Shown in pieces: positions 1 through 9,004 of a stretch of 37,003 bases of DNA; positions within the stretch are counted from its first letter, which is position 1; every line of letters starts with the position of its first letter. The stretch spans positions 1 through 37,003 of the forward strand of contig CAMLDJ010000023.1 in assembly GCA_946478755.1 (NCBI GenBank). Direction: 5' to 3'. The notes below the pieces were generated by a model, which was not told the origin of the DNA, ran no database searches, and was given only the letters and a program-made list of their open reading frames with translations. The position numbers were made by a program, and so were the translations under genes. This DNA comes from an uncultured Pedobacter sp. (GTDB taxonomy: Bacteria > Bacteroidota > Bacteroidia > Sphingobacteriales > Sphingobacteriaceae).

Positions 1-480
1 ATTTCAAAATATAATGGAAACAGTTGGTTACCTGTGATAGGCAGTGGTAATTATGGACTAAATACCGCTACCGCTACTTTTGATACCAATGGCTTACGCC
101 ACCGGGTACAGATAGGTGGAGCTCAGCCATTGAATTTTGCAACAGCTACCCATGCCAGCGGCTTTACAGAAAGCAAGGCTATTAACTTAATCGTGCCGGA
201 AGATTTGGTGAAGATCAAGGCGACTAATATCATGTCGCCCAACGGTGATGGGATAAACGACAAATGGGTGATCGATAATATAGACCTCTATCCAAATAAT
301 GAAGTAAAGGTATTTGACAAAGCCGGCCGTTTTATTTATGGTAAAAAAGGTTATGACAACAGTTGGGAAGGTACCTTAAATGGAGTGCCACTGGCTGAAG
401 GCACCTATTACTATATCGTAGATTTTGGAACGAGCAGACCACGTTTCACAGGTTTTATTACCATTACCGGGCCAGAGTAA
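1..480 (+). CDS. C-terminal part of a T9SS-sorted gliding-motility-type surface protein (5' end outside window)
   Basis: The reading frame is open from base 1, so the gene begins upstream of the window; about 159 residues are visible. The last 90 or so residues form the T9SS type B C-terminal domain (CHU_C style): SPNGDGINDKW, followed by a VKVFDKAGRFIY strand, a W-x-G-x3-G segment and EGTYYYIVDF near the end. This domain directs large exported adhesins or enzymes across the outer membrane through the type IX system, where it is processed or anchored. The visible part upstream (residues 1-65) shows no catalytic motif. A PorP/SprF-like gene follows after 16 bases, the usual partner arrangement for type B cargo. 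The function of the missing N-terminal part cannot be told from here. Confidence 0.88.
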   Translation: MSKYNGNSWLPVIGSGNYGLNTATATFDTNGLRHRVQIGGAQPLNFATATHASGFTESKAINLIVPEDLVKIKATNIMSPNGDGINDKWVIDNIDLYPNNEVKVFDKAGRFIYGKKGYDNSWEGTLNGVPLAEGTYYYIVDFGTSRPRFTGFITITGPE

Positions 481-496
481 ACAGCGTAAAACAGAA

Positions 497-1387
497 ATGA
501 AAACGATATATAAAACCTTAGTACTGATTATGGTTAGCATAATCAGTACCACCTTGGTAAAAGCACAGTTAAACCCTTTATCCTCCCAGTACTATATCAA
601 TCAATACCTGATTAACCCGGCCTTTGCCGGGGCAGGCGAGGGTTTAAAGCTAAATGGTGCCTACCGTAAGCTATTGAGCAATGTACCTGGGGCGCCTTTA
701 ACCCAAAACCTGACGGCCGATTATGGCTTTAACAAAGTTGGACTGGGTTTAACGGTAAACAACGAAAGTGCGGGTTTGCAAAAACAGATCAGAGTAATGG
801 GCAGTTATGCCTATCACCTGAAGCTGAATAACAACAACCATCAGTTGCACTTTGGGGTATCACTGGGTTTTATGAGCCAGCGCTTAGAAAATGCAGATAT
901 TTATGGCAATCCCAATGATCCAACAGTAGGGCAGTACAATGACCGTAAAACTTACCTGGACGGAGATTTAGGAGTGGCTTATACTTCAGGTAAGCTGAAC
1001 ATCCAGGCGGCCATCCCGAACCTGAAAAGTGTATTGAAAAAGGATGTGATCAAACTGGCCGATGTGGCTACCTTTTATACTGCAGTAAGTTATAAAATCG
1101 GGATCAGTGAAGGTATCGAAGGTATGGATGTAGAGCCAAAGGTGACCTACAGGGGGGTGAAAGGTTTTGACAACATCTGGGATGCGGGTGCGCAGTTTGG
1201 TATCGCCAAAAAGCAGGTGTTTTTGTTAGCGATGTACCATAGTACCAGAAATGCAACTTTTGGTTTGGGTATGGACTTTAGAGAGAAATACCTGGTCAGC
1301 GGAACCTATACCACACAGATTTCTGCTTTAAGCAGCTATACAAATGGCAGTTTTGAACTCAATGTCAGGCTTAATCTGAGTAAATAG
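497..1387 (+). CDS. PorP/SprF family type IX secretion system membrane protein
   Basis: This 296-residue protein has a signal peptide (KTLVLIMVSIISTTLVKAQ) followed directly by LNPLSSQYYINQYLINPAFAGA, the typical N-terminus of the PorP/SprF family. The rest is alternating amphipathic strands expected of an outer-membrane beta barrel, ending in LNVRLNLSK. Family members help secrete or anchor partner proteins carrying type B C-terminal domains, and the gene just upstream encodes such a protein, so the two very likely act as a pair in one operon. I chose the ATG at 497 rather than an in-frame ATG at 425, because 497 begins right at the signal peptide and avoids overlap with the upstream gene. 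Confidence 0.9.
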   Translation: MKTIYKTLVLIMVSIISTTLVKAQLNPLSSQYYINQYLINPAFAGAGEGLKLNGAYRKLLSNVPGAPLTQNLTADYGFNKVGLGLTVNNESAGLQKQIRVMGSYAYHLKLNNNNHQLHFGVSLGFMSQRLENADIYGNPNDPTVGQYNDRKTYLDGDLGVAYTSGKLNIQAAIPNLKSVLKKDVIKLADVATFYTAVSYKIGISEGIEGMDVEPKVTYRGVKGFDNIWDAGAQFGIAKKQVFLLAMYHSTRNATFGLGMDFREKYLVSGTYTTQISALSSYTNGSFELNVRLNLSK

Positions 1388-1498
1388 ATAGATCAATTGA
1401 ATAGCGCTATTTATCAGTTGCATTTTTGGTTCTTTTTCTATCTTCATTAAAGATCATGTTTGTTTTCTACTCCCCCAGTGTTGCCTGATACCAATGTA

Positions 1499-2368
1499 TC
1501 AGATACTTGAGAACTGTATTTTATATTCCGACGGTTTTTTGTTCATAATTTCCTTAAACTGCTTGTTGAAATTGGACAAGGTATTAAATCCACTTTCATA
1601 GGAGATTAACGATACAGGCATATTGGTTTCTATCAATAGTTTACAAGCGTATTTGATACGTAACTCCATAATAAACTTGGAAAATGTCCTGTTATTCCTC
1701 GCCGTAAAATATCTGCTGAACGAGGTTGAAGTCATGCACAATATTTCTGCCAGTTCCGGCAAGGAAATCCTGCTCCGAAAGTTTGCGAGTGCATATTCGT
1801 AAACTTTGTTCATGCGGTCGGTCTCATTCTCATTTACAGGATCACTATATTCTGTATGTGAGATGTAATGATAGGTTTTCGAATTTGCCAATACCTGAAG
1901 GATTTTGAGTAGTTGGATTAAGCTCTCTAATCCACTCATTAGTGTGAGCGCTTTCATCATATCGGTAACAAGGTCTTTGCACTCCCCGTAGAATTCCAAT
2001 CCCCTGGCCGATTTTTTTAATAACTTTTTGATCAGCAGCATTTCTTCCTTTTGCATCATCTGTTCACCCATGAAGTTTTCCTGTAGGTAAATGACAATCC
2101 CATGGACACTCAATTGACTATCCTTTTTAAAGTAAGCCTCATCACTTCGCCAAAGATGTGGCAGGTTGGCGCCTGTGAATACCAGGTCGCCACGCTCGAA
2201 AGACTTAATGCTATCGCCGATAAATCTCGTTCCTGTGCCTTCTAACACCACAAATAACTGGTATTCGCAATGCGAATGCCAAACTGGATCGAAATGTTTG
2301 TCCTCTAGTTTTTTGATGATAAACATTTGTGTTTCGGGGATCGTAGATTTTTGAACAGCTGCTTTCAT
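1499..2368 (-). CDS. AraC family transcriptional regulator with N-terminal cupin-type sensor domain
   Basis: From the ATG at 2368 this is a 289-residue protein. The N-terminal half contains an AraC-type sugar-binding cupin pattern: HFDPVWHSHCEYQLFVVLEGTG, then GDLVFTGANLPHLW. The C-terminal 100 residues carry the paired helix-turn-helix of AraC/XylS: LPELAEILCMTSTSFSRYF and then ISYESGFNTLSNFNKQFKEIMNKKPSEY. The gene is divergent from the large dehydrogenase operon starting at 2537, so it is the obvious candidate regulator of that operon, probably answering to its sugar substrate. In-frame ATGs also exist at 2407 and 2533; the last would overlap the neighbour's 5' end. The start is the least certain part of this call. 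Confidence 0.85.
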   Translation of the reverse strand: MKAAVQKSTIPETQMFIIKKLEDKHFDPVWHSHCEYQLFVVLEGTGTRFIGDSIKSFERGDLVFTGANLPHLWRSDEAYFKKDSQLSVHGIVIYLQENFMGEQMMQKEEMLLIKKLLKKSARGLEFYGECKDLVTDMMKALTLMSGLESLIQLLKILQVLANSKTYHYISHTEYSDPVNENETDRMNKVYEYALANFRSRISLPELAEILCMTSTSFSRYFTARNNRTFSKFIMELRIKYACKLLIETNMPVSLISYESGFNTLSNFNKQFKEIMNKKPSEYKIQFSSI

Positions 2369-2400
2369 ATTCGACTCAATAACATTATATATCCTTTTTG

Positions 2401-2419
2401 TTGACATGCTAATAGTCAA
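2401..2419. promoter_or_regulatory. Inverted repeat TTGAC-N9-GTCAA in the divergent regulator/operon gap
   Basis: A perfect 5-base inverted repeat with a 9-base spacer lies between the chosen start of the AraC-type gene (2368) and the operon start (2537). The position would suit a regulator binding site. Five-base arms arise often by chance, and if the AraC gene started at 2407 the repeat would span its start codon. Confidence 0.2.
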
Positions 2420-2536
2420 ATGTAATAAACTGTTTGATAAAATAGAGTCAGTATTGGACAAAAAAGTAGGAGGCATTGTAAGCCTATTTCTAGATATTAG
2501 CTTTTGAATGCTAACCAAAATAAACACGCACACACA

Positions 2537-5455
2537 ATGAAAAAGTACTTAGCGATAGGCGTTATTTGCCTGGCCGCGCTGCTCACCTTGAGCGCTAATT
2601 TAATAACAGATACAAAATCGCCGCGATTGGAGGTCTTACTCCTGGGGCACGACAGCCAACACCATAATTCTGAAAAATTTGCAGAAATCATTTCCCAGGA
2701 ATTCTTTAAAAACGGAATTAATATTTCATATACAACTAATGTAAATGATCTGAATGCAGAAAACCTGTCTAAATACGACGGGTTAATGATCTATTCCAAT
2801 CATGATCAAATCACAGAGCCACAGGAAAAGGCTCTTCTGGATTATGTGAAAAGTGGTAAAGGATTTATTCCCGTTCATTGTGCATCCTTTTGTTTTCAAA
2901 ACTCGGCTGCTTATATCGATATGGTAGGCGGACAATTCAAGACCCATAAAACAGGCGATTTTTCTGCAACAATTGTAGATGCCCAACATCCCGCTATGGA
3001 AGGCATAACGTCGTTTAGCACCTGGGACGAAACTTATGTGCACGATAAGGTTGCCAAAGATATTCATGTACTTACAGAGAGAGTGGAAGGCGATCATCAT
3101 GAACCTTATACCTGGGTTAAGAACTATGGTAAAGGCAAAGTGTTTTATACTGCTTATGGCCATGACGAACGTACCTGGAAAAATCCATCTTTCCTTAAAT
3201 TGTTAGGGAATGGAGTGTTATGGGCCGTTAATGATGAAGCAAAAAAGCAATGGGAAAAATTGCCTAAACCAGCTCCGGAATATAGTGATGCCAAACTTCC
3301 AAATTATGAAAAAAGACCTGGTGGCTTTAAACTACAGGCAGCACTGAGTCCTGCAGAATCGCAATTAATTACCCAGGTTCCGGTTGACTTTAAGTTGGAG
3401 ATGTTTGCTTCGGAGCCTGATATATTGAAACCAATTGCAATGGCCTGGGACGAGCGTGGCAGGTTATGGATCGTAGAGACAGTTGACTATCCCAATACCG
3501 TTAGAGATGTTAAGGGCGAAGGGCATGACAGGATTAAAATTTGTGAGGATACAGATGGAGACGGCAAGGCTGATAAATTTACCGTTTTTGCCGATAAGTT
3601 AAATATCCCGACCGGTATTGTTTTCGCTAATGGAGGAATCATTGTTGCTCAGGCACCCGATTTCATTTACCTGAAAGACACAGATGGCGACGACAAGGCT
3701 GATGTCAGGGAAACGATCATTAGCGGATGGGGTACATTTGATACCCATGCTGGTCCTTCAAGTCTACATCATGGATTCGATAATAAAATCTGGGGTACAG
3801 TAGGCTACTCAGGCTATAACGGAACCGTTGGCGGTAAAGCAATCAAATTTGGTCAGGGCGCCTTCCGTTTTGACAGTAATGGGAAAAACCTGGAGTATCT
3901 GGGGGGAACCAGTAACAATACCTGGGGCCTGGGATTCTCCGAAAACAATGATGTATTCCTTTCTACAGCAAATAATACCCATAGTGCTTTTTTAGGTATT
4001 CCGAGTTCTTACCTTGATAAAATCGGTGTTCCGGTTAATAAGGCTATAGATAAAATAGACGGGCATTATGCCATGCATGTGGTTACCAAAAACTTACGTC
4101 AGGTGGATGTTTTTAACGGATTTACCTCAGCAGCAGGACATAATCTATATACAGCCAGGAATTTCCCTAAAGCTTACTGGAACCGGATTGCTTTCGTTAA
4201 TGAACCAACCGGACGTGTAGTTCACCAGGCAATGCTGGAACCTTTCGGATCCGGATTTAAAGAAAAAGACGGCTGGAACCTGGTAGCCAGTGCCGATGAG
4301 TGGTTTGGGCCTGTGCAGACTGAGGTTGGCCCTGATGGTGCTGTTTGGGTGCTTGATTGGTATAATTTCATTATCCAGCACAACCCAACTCCTCCAGGTT
4401 TTGAAAATGGTAAAGGAAATGCTTACGTCAATCCACTCAGAGACCGCGTACACGGACGGGTCTATAAAGTGGTCTATAACAAAGCCAAATCGTCACCCAT
4501 AAAATCCCTGGACAAAAATGATCCAAAATCACTATTAAAGGGCTTACAAAGTGATAACCTATTCTGGCGCATGACTGCGCAGCGGCTGATTGTCGAAAAA
4601 GGGGATAAAGCAATGGTGCCTGATTTATACAAAATGATCCGCAATCAAGAGGTGGATGAGCTCGGGATCAATGCGCCGGCTATACATGCCTTATGGACAT
4701 TGCATGGCTTGGGGATGTACACCACAACTGAAGCTTTTCAGGTAGCAGTGCATGCATTGCATCACCCTTCTGCTGGGGTTCGAAAAGCAGCGTTACAGGT
4801 ATTACCTAACACGGCTGCCGCTCTGGCGGCTATCCAGGGAACAGGCTTGATAAAAGATAAAAATCTAAATACCCGTTTGGCTGCATTTTTGAAAGTCGCT
4901 GACCTGCCGGTATCGCCATCTATTGCGAATGAGCTGGTTGCCGCTCAAAAGGATTCTGTAAACACTGGCGACAGATGGATTAAAGAGGCACTAAAAATTG
5001 CTGTTTCAAAACAGGTGAAAAATACGGTTAAATCAACAAAAGTATCAGCTACAAAACCTGCAGTTAAAACGAAAGCAGATCAGGTGATTACCATAAAACC
5101 TATTGTAAATGCAATGAAGTTTGATAAAAAAACTTTTACTGTAAAAGCCGGGACGACAGTTGAGCTGGTGTTCGATAATATTGATTTTATGCAGCACAAT
5201 TTGCTCATCCTTAAAAAAGGGAGCATGAACAAAGTGGGGGCAGCCGCAGATAAACTGGCCCAGAATCCTAAAGGTGCAGAAATGCAATACGTACCTAAAA
5301 TGCCTGAAGTATTGTTTTATACACCCCTGGTAAATCCGGAAGCGAAGTTCAGATTGAGATTTAAAGTGCCGGATGTAGCGGGCAACTACCCATATATCTG
5401 CTCCTTTCCGGGACACTGGAGAATTATGAATGGAGTAATGAAAGTAACTAAATAA
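2537..5455 (+). CDS. Exported ThuA / PVC-type sorbosone-dehydrogenase-like / azurin-like copper-domain fusion protein
   Basis: This 972-residue protein starts with a signal peptide (MKKYLAIGVICLAALLTLSA). Residues ~30-233 are a ThuA-like domain (GFIPVHCA, WDETYVH, TAYGHDERTW). Residues ~283-665 resemble the beta-propeller of PVC-type or sorbosone-dehydrogenase-like proteins (FASEPDILKPIAMAWDERGR, two DTDGD-type loops, GPDGAVWVLDWYN). Residues ~690-830 are a helical HEAT-like stretch. Residues ~865-972 are a cupredoxin with His887, Cys955, His960 and Met964. The Cys-x4-His-x3-Met spacing is that of azurin. Relatives often end in a CxxCH cytochrome c; none is present here. I infer a periplasmic sugar oxidase that passes electrons to its own copper site, with the ThuA domain acting on a 3-keto or related product. 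It is the first gene of the operon. Confidence 0.85.
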   Translation: MKKYLAIGVICLAALLTLSANLITDTKSPRLEVLLLGHDSQHHNSEKFAEIISQEFFKNGINISYTTNVNDLNAENLSKYDGLMIYSNHDQITEPQEKALLDYVKSGKGFIPVHCASFCFQNSAAYIDMVGGQFKTHKTGDFSATIVDAQHPAMEGITSFSTWDETYVHDKVAKDIHVLTERVEGDHHEPYTWVKNYGKGKVFYTAYGHDERTWKNPSFLKLLGNGVLWAVNDEAKKQWEKLPKPAPEYSDAKLPNYEKRPGGFKLQAALSPAESQLITQVPVDFKLEMFASEPDILKPIAMAWDERGRLWIVETVDYPNTVRDVKGEGHDRIKICEDTDGDGKADKFTVFADKLNIPTGIVFANGGIIVAQAPDFIYLKDTDGDDKADVRETIISGWGTFDTHAGPSSLHHGFDNKIWGTVGYSGYNGTVGGKAIKFGQGAFRFDSNGKNLEYLGGTSNNTWGLGFSENNDVFLSTANNTHSAFLGIPSSYLDKIGVPVNKAIDKIDGHYAMHVVTKNLRQVDVFNGFTSAAGHNLYTARNFPKAYWNRIAFVNEPTGRVVHQAMLEPFGSGFKEKDGWNLVASADEWFGPVQTEVGPDGAVWVLDWYNFIIQHNPTPPGFENGKGNAYVNPLRDRVHGRVYKVVYNKAKSSPIKSLDKNDPKSLLKGLQSDNLFWRMTAQRLIVEKGDKAMVPDLYKMIRNQEVDELGINAPAIHALWTLHGLGMYTTTEAFQVAVHALHHPSAGVRKAALQVLPNTAAALAAIQGTGLIKDKNLNTRLAAFLKVADLPVSPSIANELVAAQKDSVNTGDRWIKEALKIAVSKQVKNTVKSTKVSATKPAVKTKADQVITIKPIVNAMKFDKKTFTVKAGTTVELVFDNIDFMQHNLLILKKGSMNKVGAAADKLAQNPKGAEMQYVPKMPEVLFYTPLVNPEAKFRLRFKVPDVAGNYPYICSFPGHWRIMNGVMKVTK

Positions 5456-5481
5456 CCAAATATAAACTAAACATCTTCATC

Positions 5482-7026
5482 ATGTCAAAATTAAGTACAG
5501 AAAATACCGGGGCTCAACCTGTTCCAGATATGAAACTCTTTTATGTCTGCTTTATATCGCTGGTTACCACCGCATTCGGATTTATTCTGAGGGCATTGAT
5601 TTTGCCTCAATGGGGTATTGACTTCAATTTGACCCAGACTCAGTTGGGTGAGATTGCGGGAGTGGGCTTATGGCCCTTCGCCATAAGCATTGTGCTTTTT
5701 AGTCTGGTAATCGATAAAATAGGTTATAAAACAGCCATGATATTCGCTGTAGTGTGTCATATATCCTCAGCATTTCTCACCATATTTGCAAATGGATACT
5801 GGATGTTATATCTGGGCTCTTTCATTGTAGCTATTGGCAATGGTACTGTTGAAGCGGTAGCGAATCCGGTAGTGGCCACCATGTTTCCCAAACAAAAGAT
5901 CAAATGGCTCAGCATCCTTCATGCAGGTTGGGCAGGTGGCTTAGTTTTAGGAGGTGTAATGGCACTAACATTAGGTGTTGAAACCAGGTGGGAATATAAA
6001 ATCGCTTTAATATTAATTCCAACATTGATTTATGGGATCATGACGCTGGGCCGTAAGTTCCCGTTAAACGAAAGGGTTCAGGCAGGTGTGTCTTACAAAG
6101 AGATGCTTCAGGAAGTAGGGGCAGGTGGGGCATTGATTATTGTCGCCCTCATTATCTTTCAACTTGGTGCTGTATTCGGATGGTCTATCCCAACCAATGT
6201 AATCATTACCCTATTGATTACGGGAGGGTTTTGGTATTACACCAGAAGTTTCGGCCGTCCTTTGTTTATTATTCTACTATTGGTGATGATTCCACTTGCT
6301 ACTACAGAACTGGGTACTGATAGTTGGATTACAGATTTGATGACTCCCGAAATGACCAAAATCGGACTTCAAGCCGGTTGGGTACTCGTCTATACCTCAG
6401 CAATCATGTTTGTATTGAGGTTTTTTGCGGGCCCACTCGTGCATAAAATTTCCTCATTGGGCTTGTTGTCACTATGCTCCGGAGTTGCTGTAATTGGCTT
6501 ATATATGCTTTCTGCATCTACCGGAATGATGATACTCGTAGCTGCAACCATTTACGGATTAGCTAAATCTTTCTTTTGGCCTACCATGTTGGGGCTCGTT
6601 TCAGAACAATTTCCTAAAGGGGGCGCGCTGACACTAAATATTACCGGCGGACTGGGAATGATTGCTGCAGGGGTAATCGGCGCAGGGATTCTTGGTTTTA
6701 TCCAGGATAAATCTGTAGATAGAAAAATCGCACAATATGATGTCGTAAACAATACGGTTATCCATAAAACCTATGTAACAGAAAAGAAAACCAGTTTATT
6801 TGGCAACTACGAAGGGCTGGACCAAACTAAGCTTTCAGGAGCTAGTCCTAAAGATCAGCACACCGTAACTGCCATACGTGATGGCGCAAAGAAAGAAGCC
6901 CTTCGCTACATTGTCATCTTTCCGCTAATCATGTTAGGTAGCTATCTTTTGCTGATGCTGTATTTTAGGTCAAAAGGAGGATACAAAGTTGTGCTGTTAG
7001 AAAATCGAACGACACAGGAGAATTAA
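5482..7026 (+). CDS. MFS transporter
   Basis: The 514-residue product is almost entirely hydrophobic, with about 12 membrane segments and the conserved MFS loop after the second helix region (VIDKIGYKTAMIF). Its style (FGFILRALILPQWGIDFNLTQTQLGEIAG) is that of sugar or sugar-acid importers. A hydrophilic insertion lies near residues 405-465, between the last helices (DKSVDRKIAQYDVV to TAIRDGAKKEALRY). It starts 26 bases after the large fusion gene and ends 2 bases before the epimerase gene, so it is part of that operon. It probably imports the oxidised or released sugar into the cytoplasm for the two enzymes downstream. The substrate cannot be read from sequence. Confidence 0.85.
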   Translation: MSKLSTENTGAQPVPDMKLFYVCFISLVTTAFGFILRALILPQWGIDFNLTQTQLGEIAGVGLWPFAISIVLFSLVIDKIGYKTAMIFAVVCHISSAFLTIFANGYWMLYLGSFIVAIGNGTVEAVANPVVATMFPKQKIKWLSILHAGWAGGLVLGGVMALTLGVETRWEYKIALILIPTLIYGIMTLGRKFPLNERVQAGVSYKEMLQEVGAGGALIIVALIIFQLGAVFGWSIPTNVIITLLITGGFWYYTRSFGRPLFIILLLVMIPLATTELGTDSWITDLMTPEMTKIGLQAGWVLVYTSAIMFVLRFFAGPLVHKISSLGLLSLCSGVAVIGLYMLSASTGMMILVAATIYGLAKSFFWPTMLGLVSEQFPKGGALTLNITGGLGMIAAGVIGAGILGFIQDKSVDRKIAQYDVVNNTVIHKTYVTEKKTSLFGNYEGLDQTKLSGASPKDQHTVTAIRDGAKKEALRYIVIFPLIMLGSYLLLMLYFRSKGGYKVVLLENRTTQEN

Positions 7027-7028
7027 AT

Positions 7029-7892
7029 ATGTCAGTAAATATAAAATATGGAGCAAGCACCTGGTTGTGGACTTCTCCATTCCAGACCTCATCTGTCGAA
7101 GAACTATTTTCTAAAATTTCGGCGCTTGGATTTGATGCGGTTGAGATTGCTGTCGAAGATCCATCGCTGGTTGACGTAGAAACGGTACGTTTAGCGCTTC
7201 AAAAATATAAGTTAAAGGCGGTTGTTTGTGGTGCTTTTAGTACTAGCCGTGATCTGACCAGTGAAGATCCTGATGTGCAGCAAAACTGTTTTAAGTATAT
7301 TGAAACCTGCCTGGATTTATGTGTGTCATGGGGCGTTTCCATTTTTGCAGGGCCAATGTATTCTGCCGTAGGCAAAGCCAGGATGGTGCCGCCAGAACAA
7401 CGTGAAAAGGAATGGCAATTAGCAGTTGTCAACCTGCGGATTGCTGCTGAAATGGCTGAGTCTAGGGGAGTACGTCTGGCTATAGAACCTCTTAACCGAT
7501 TTGAGTCTGATTTGGTAAACACTGCCGAAGATGTAGTACGCCTGGTAAAGGATATTAACCATCCTTCAGCTGGAATATTGCTCGACGGATTTCATATGGC
7601 CATAGAGGAAAGGAATATAGAAACTGCGATTAAGTTGGCCGGCGATCAGCTGCTACACCTGCAGGTTTCAGAGAATTACAGGGGATCACCTGGTACAGGA
7701 CAAACGCCATGGGATTCCTATAAGGCAGGACTTGAAGCTATAAACTACCAGGGAATAGTCTCGATAGAGAGTTTTACACCAGCAAATCAGGATTTGGCAG
7801 CAGCCGTATGTATCTGGCGTCCATTTGCTGATAGTCAGGATGATTTTGCGAAAGAAGGGCTTGAATTTTTAAAATCACATTTCAATAAATAA
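7029..7892 (+). CDS. Sugar phosphate isomerase/epimerase family protein (D-psicose/D-tagatose 3-epimerase-like TIM barrel)
   Basis: The 287-residue protein has the xylose-isomerase-like TIM barrel pattern. Active-site residues of ketose 3-epimerases are visible: Glu153 (AIEPLNRFE), Asp186 and His189 (ILLDGFHM), Arg218 (SENYRGSPG) and Glu247 (SIESF). By alignment with the well-studied Agrobacterium D-psicose 3-epimerase, the fourth metal ligand (a histidine) appears to be Gln212 here, in HLQVSENYR. It follows the MFS gene by 2 bases, and its TAA shares one base with the ATG of the oxidoreductase, so the two are probably translationally coupled. A role in epimerising or isomerising a keto-sugar from the pathway is inferred; an inosose-type substrate is also possible. 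Confidence 0.85.
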   Translation: MSVNIKYGASTWLWTSPFQTSSVEELFSKISALGFDAVEIAVEDPSLVDVETVRLALQKYKLKAVVCGAFSTSRDLTSEDPDVQQNCFKYIETCLDLCVSWGVSIFAGPMYSAVGKARMVPPEQREKEWQLAVVNLRIAAEMAESRGVRLAIEPLNRFESDLVNTAEDVVRLVKDINHPSAGILLDGFHMAIEERNIETAIKLAGDQLLHLQVSENYRGSPGTGQTPWDSYKAGLEAINYQGIVSIESFTPANQDLAAAVCIWRPFADSQDDFAKEGLEFLKSHFNK

Positions 7893-9004
7893 TGGAGCAA
7901 AGAAAAATAAACATTGCCATAGTAGGCCTCGGTTTCGGTGCAGAGTTCATACCGATTTATCAGAAACATCCAAATGCTAACATGTATGCCATTTGTCAAA
8001 GAGATGCTGAGAAACTTAACAATATCGGGGATGCCTTTGGGATTGCTAAAAGGTATACCGACTTTGACGAATTACTGAAAGATCCGGATGTAGATGCGGT
8101 GCACATCAACACGCCGATCCAAAATCATGCTGAGCAATCGTTAAAAGCGCTTAGGGCAGGTAAACATGTAGCTTGTACAGTTCCTATGGCTACCAGTGTG
8201 GAGGAGTGCCGGCAAATTGTTGCAGCGGTTCAGGAGACTGGATTAACGTATATGATGATGGAAACTGTGATCTACAGCCGCGAATTTTTATTTGTAAAGG
8301 AGCTTTATGAAAGAGGTGAGCTAGGAAAACTACAATTTTTACGGGCTTCGCACCAGCAGGAAATGGCTGGGTGGCCGGGGTATTGGGAAGGTTTACCTCC
8401 AATGCATTATGCTACACACTGTGTTGCCCCTGTTCTGGCATTGGCCAAAGCCGATGCCGAATATGTATCTTGTTTTGGTTCAGGAACAATCGATGCACAT
8501 CTAATTCCTAAATATGGATCCCCATTTGCTGTAGAAAGCTGCCATATTAAATTTAAAGATTCAGATCTGGCCGCTGAAGTAACCAGGTCATTGTTCAATA
8601 CAGCAAGACAATATAGGGAGAGTTTTGATGTTTATGCATCGAAAAAGAGCTTCGAATGGACGCTGATAGAGCACGAGCATTCCGTGATTCATACAGGTGA
8701 AACTCCTCAAAAAGTAGCTATTCCGGATTATGCGCATTTGCTTCCAGAAGAGATACAGCACTTTACTACTGGTGGTGTGTACGATGGAGAGAACAATCAG
8801 CACTTGTCATTTATTCAGGGAGCTGGTCATGGTGGCTCTCACCCTCATCTGGTACATGAGTTCATCTCTGCATTGATCCAGGAGCGGGTACCTTTTCCTG
8901 ATGCAAGGCAATCGGCAAATATTACCTGTGTAGGTATCCTTGCCCACGAAAGTGCGATGGAAGGCGGTCAAAAAATAAAACTCCCAGACTTCACAATCTC
9001 TTAA
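7892..9004 (+). CDS. Gfo/Idh/MocA family NAD(P)-dependent oxidoreductase
   Basis: The 370-residue protein has an N-terminal Rossmann fold (INIAIVGLGFGAEFIPIY, glycine-rich loop at residues 12-17) and the family C-terminal alpha/beta domain. Members oxidise or reduce sugars or cyclitols with NAD(P). The usual EKP motif holding the catalytic lysine reads TVP here (residues 96-98, in GKHVACTVPMATSVEEC), so this belongs to a variant subgroup or uses another proton relay. Downstream signature histidines remain (MHYATHCVAP, GHGGSHPHLVHEF). The ATG overlaps the previous stop by one base (TAATG). It is the last gene of the operon and likely acts in the cytoplasm on the same substrate as the epimerase. 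Confidence 0.87.
   Translation: MEQRKINIAIVGLGFGAEFIPIYQKHPNANMYAICQRDAEKLNNIGDAFGIAKRYTDFDELLKDPDVDAVHINTPIQNHAEQSLKALRAGKHVACTVPMATSVEECRQIVAAVQETGLTYMMMETVIYSREFLFVKELYERGELGKLQFLRASHQQEMAGWPGYWEGLPPMHYATHCVAPVLALAKADAEYVSCFGSGTIDAHLIPKYGSPFAVESCHIKFKDSDLAAEVTRSLFNTARQYRESFDVYASKKSFEWTLIEHEHSVIHTGETPQKVAIPDYAHLLPEEIQHFTTGGVYDGENNQHLSFIQGAGHGGSHPHLVHEFISALIQERVPFPDARQSANITCVGILAHESAMEGGQKIKLPDFTIS

Noticed and set aside
425..496. Longer N-terminus of the PorP/SprF-like gene starting at 425
   Set aside because: It would overlap the upstream gene and place 24 polar residues before a clear signal peptide; ATG 497 fits better.
1485..1502. Hairpin CTGATAC-CAAT-GTATCAG at the end of the AraC gene
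   Set aside because: Short stem, overlaps the stop codon and has no U-tract on either side; not enough for a terminator call.
4145..4502. Open frames on both strands inside the dehydrogenase fusion gene
   Set aside because: Shadows of the long gene; no protein-like features of their own.
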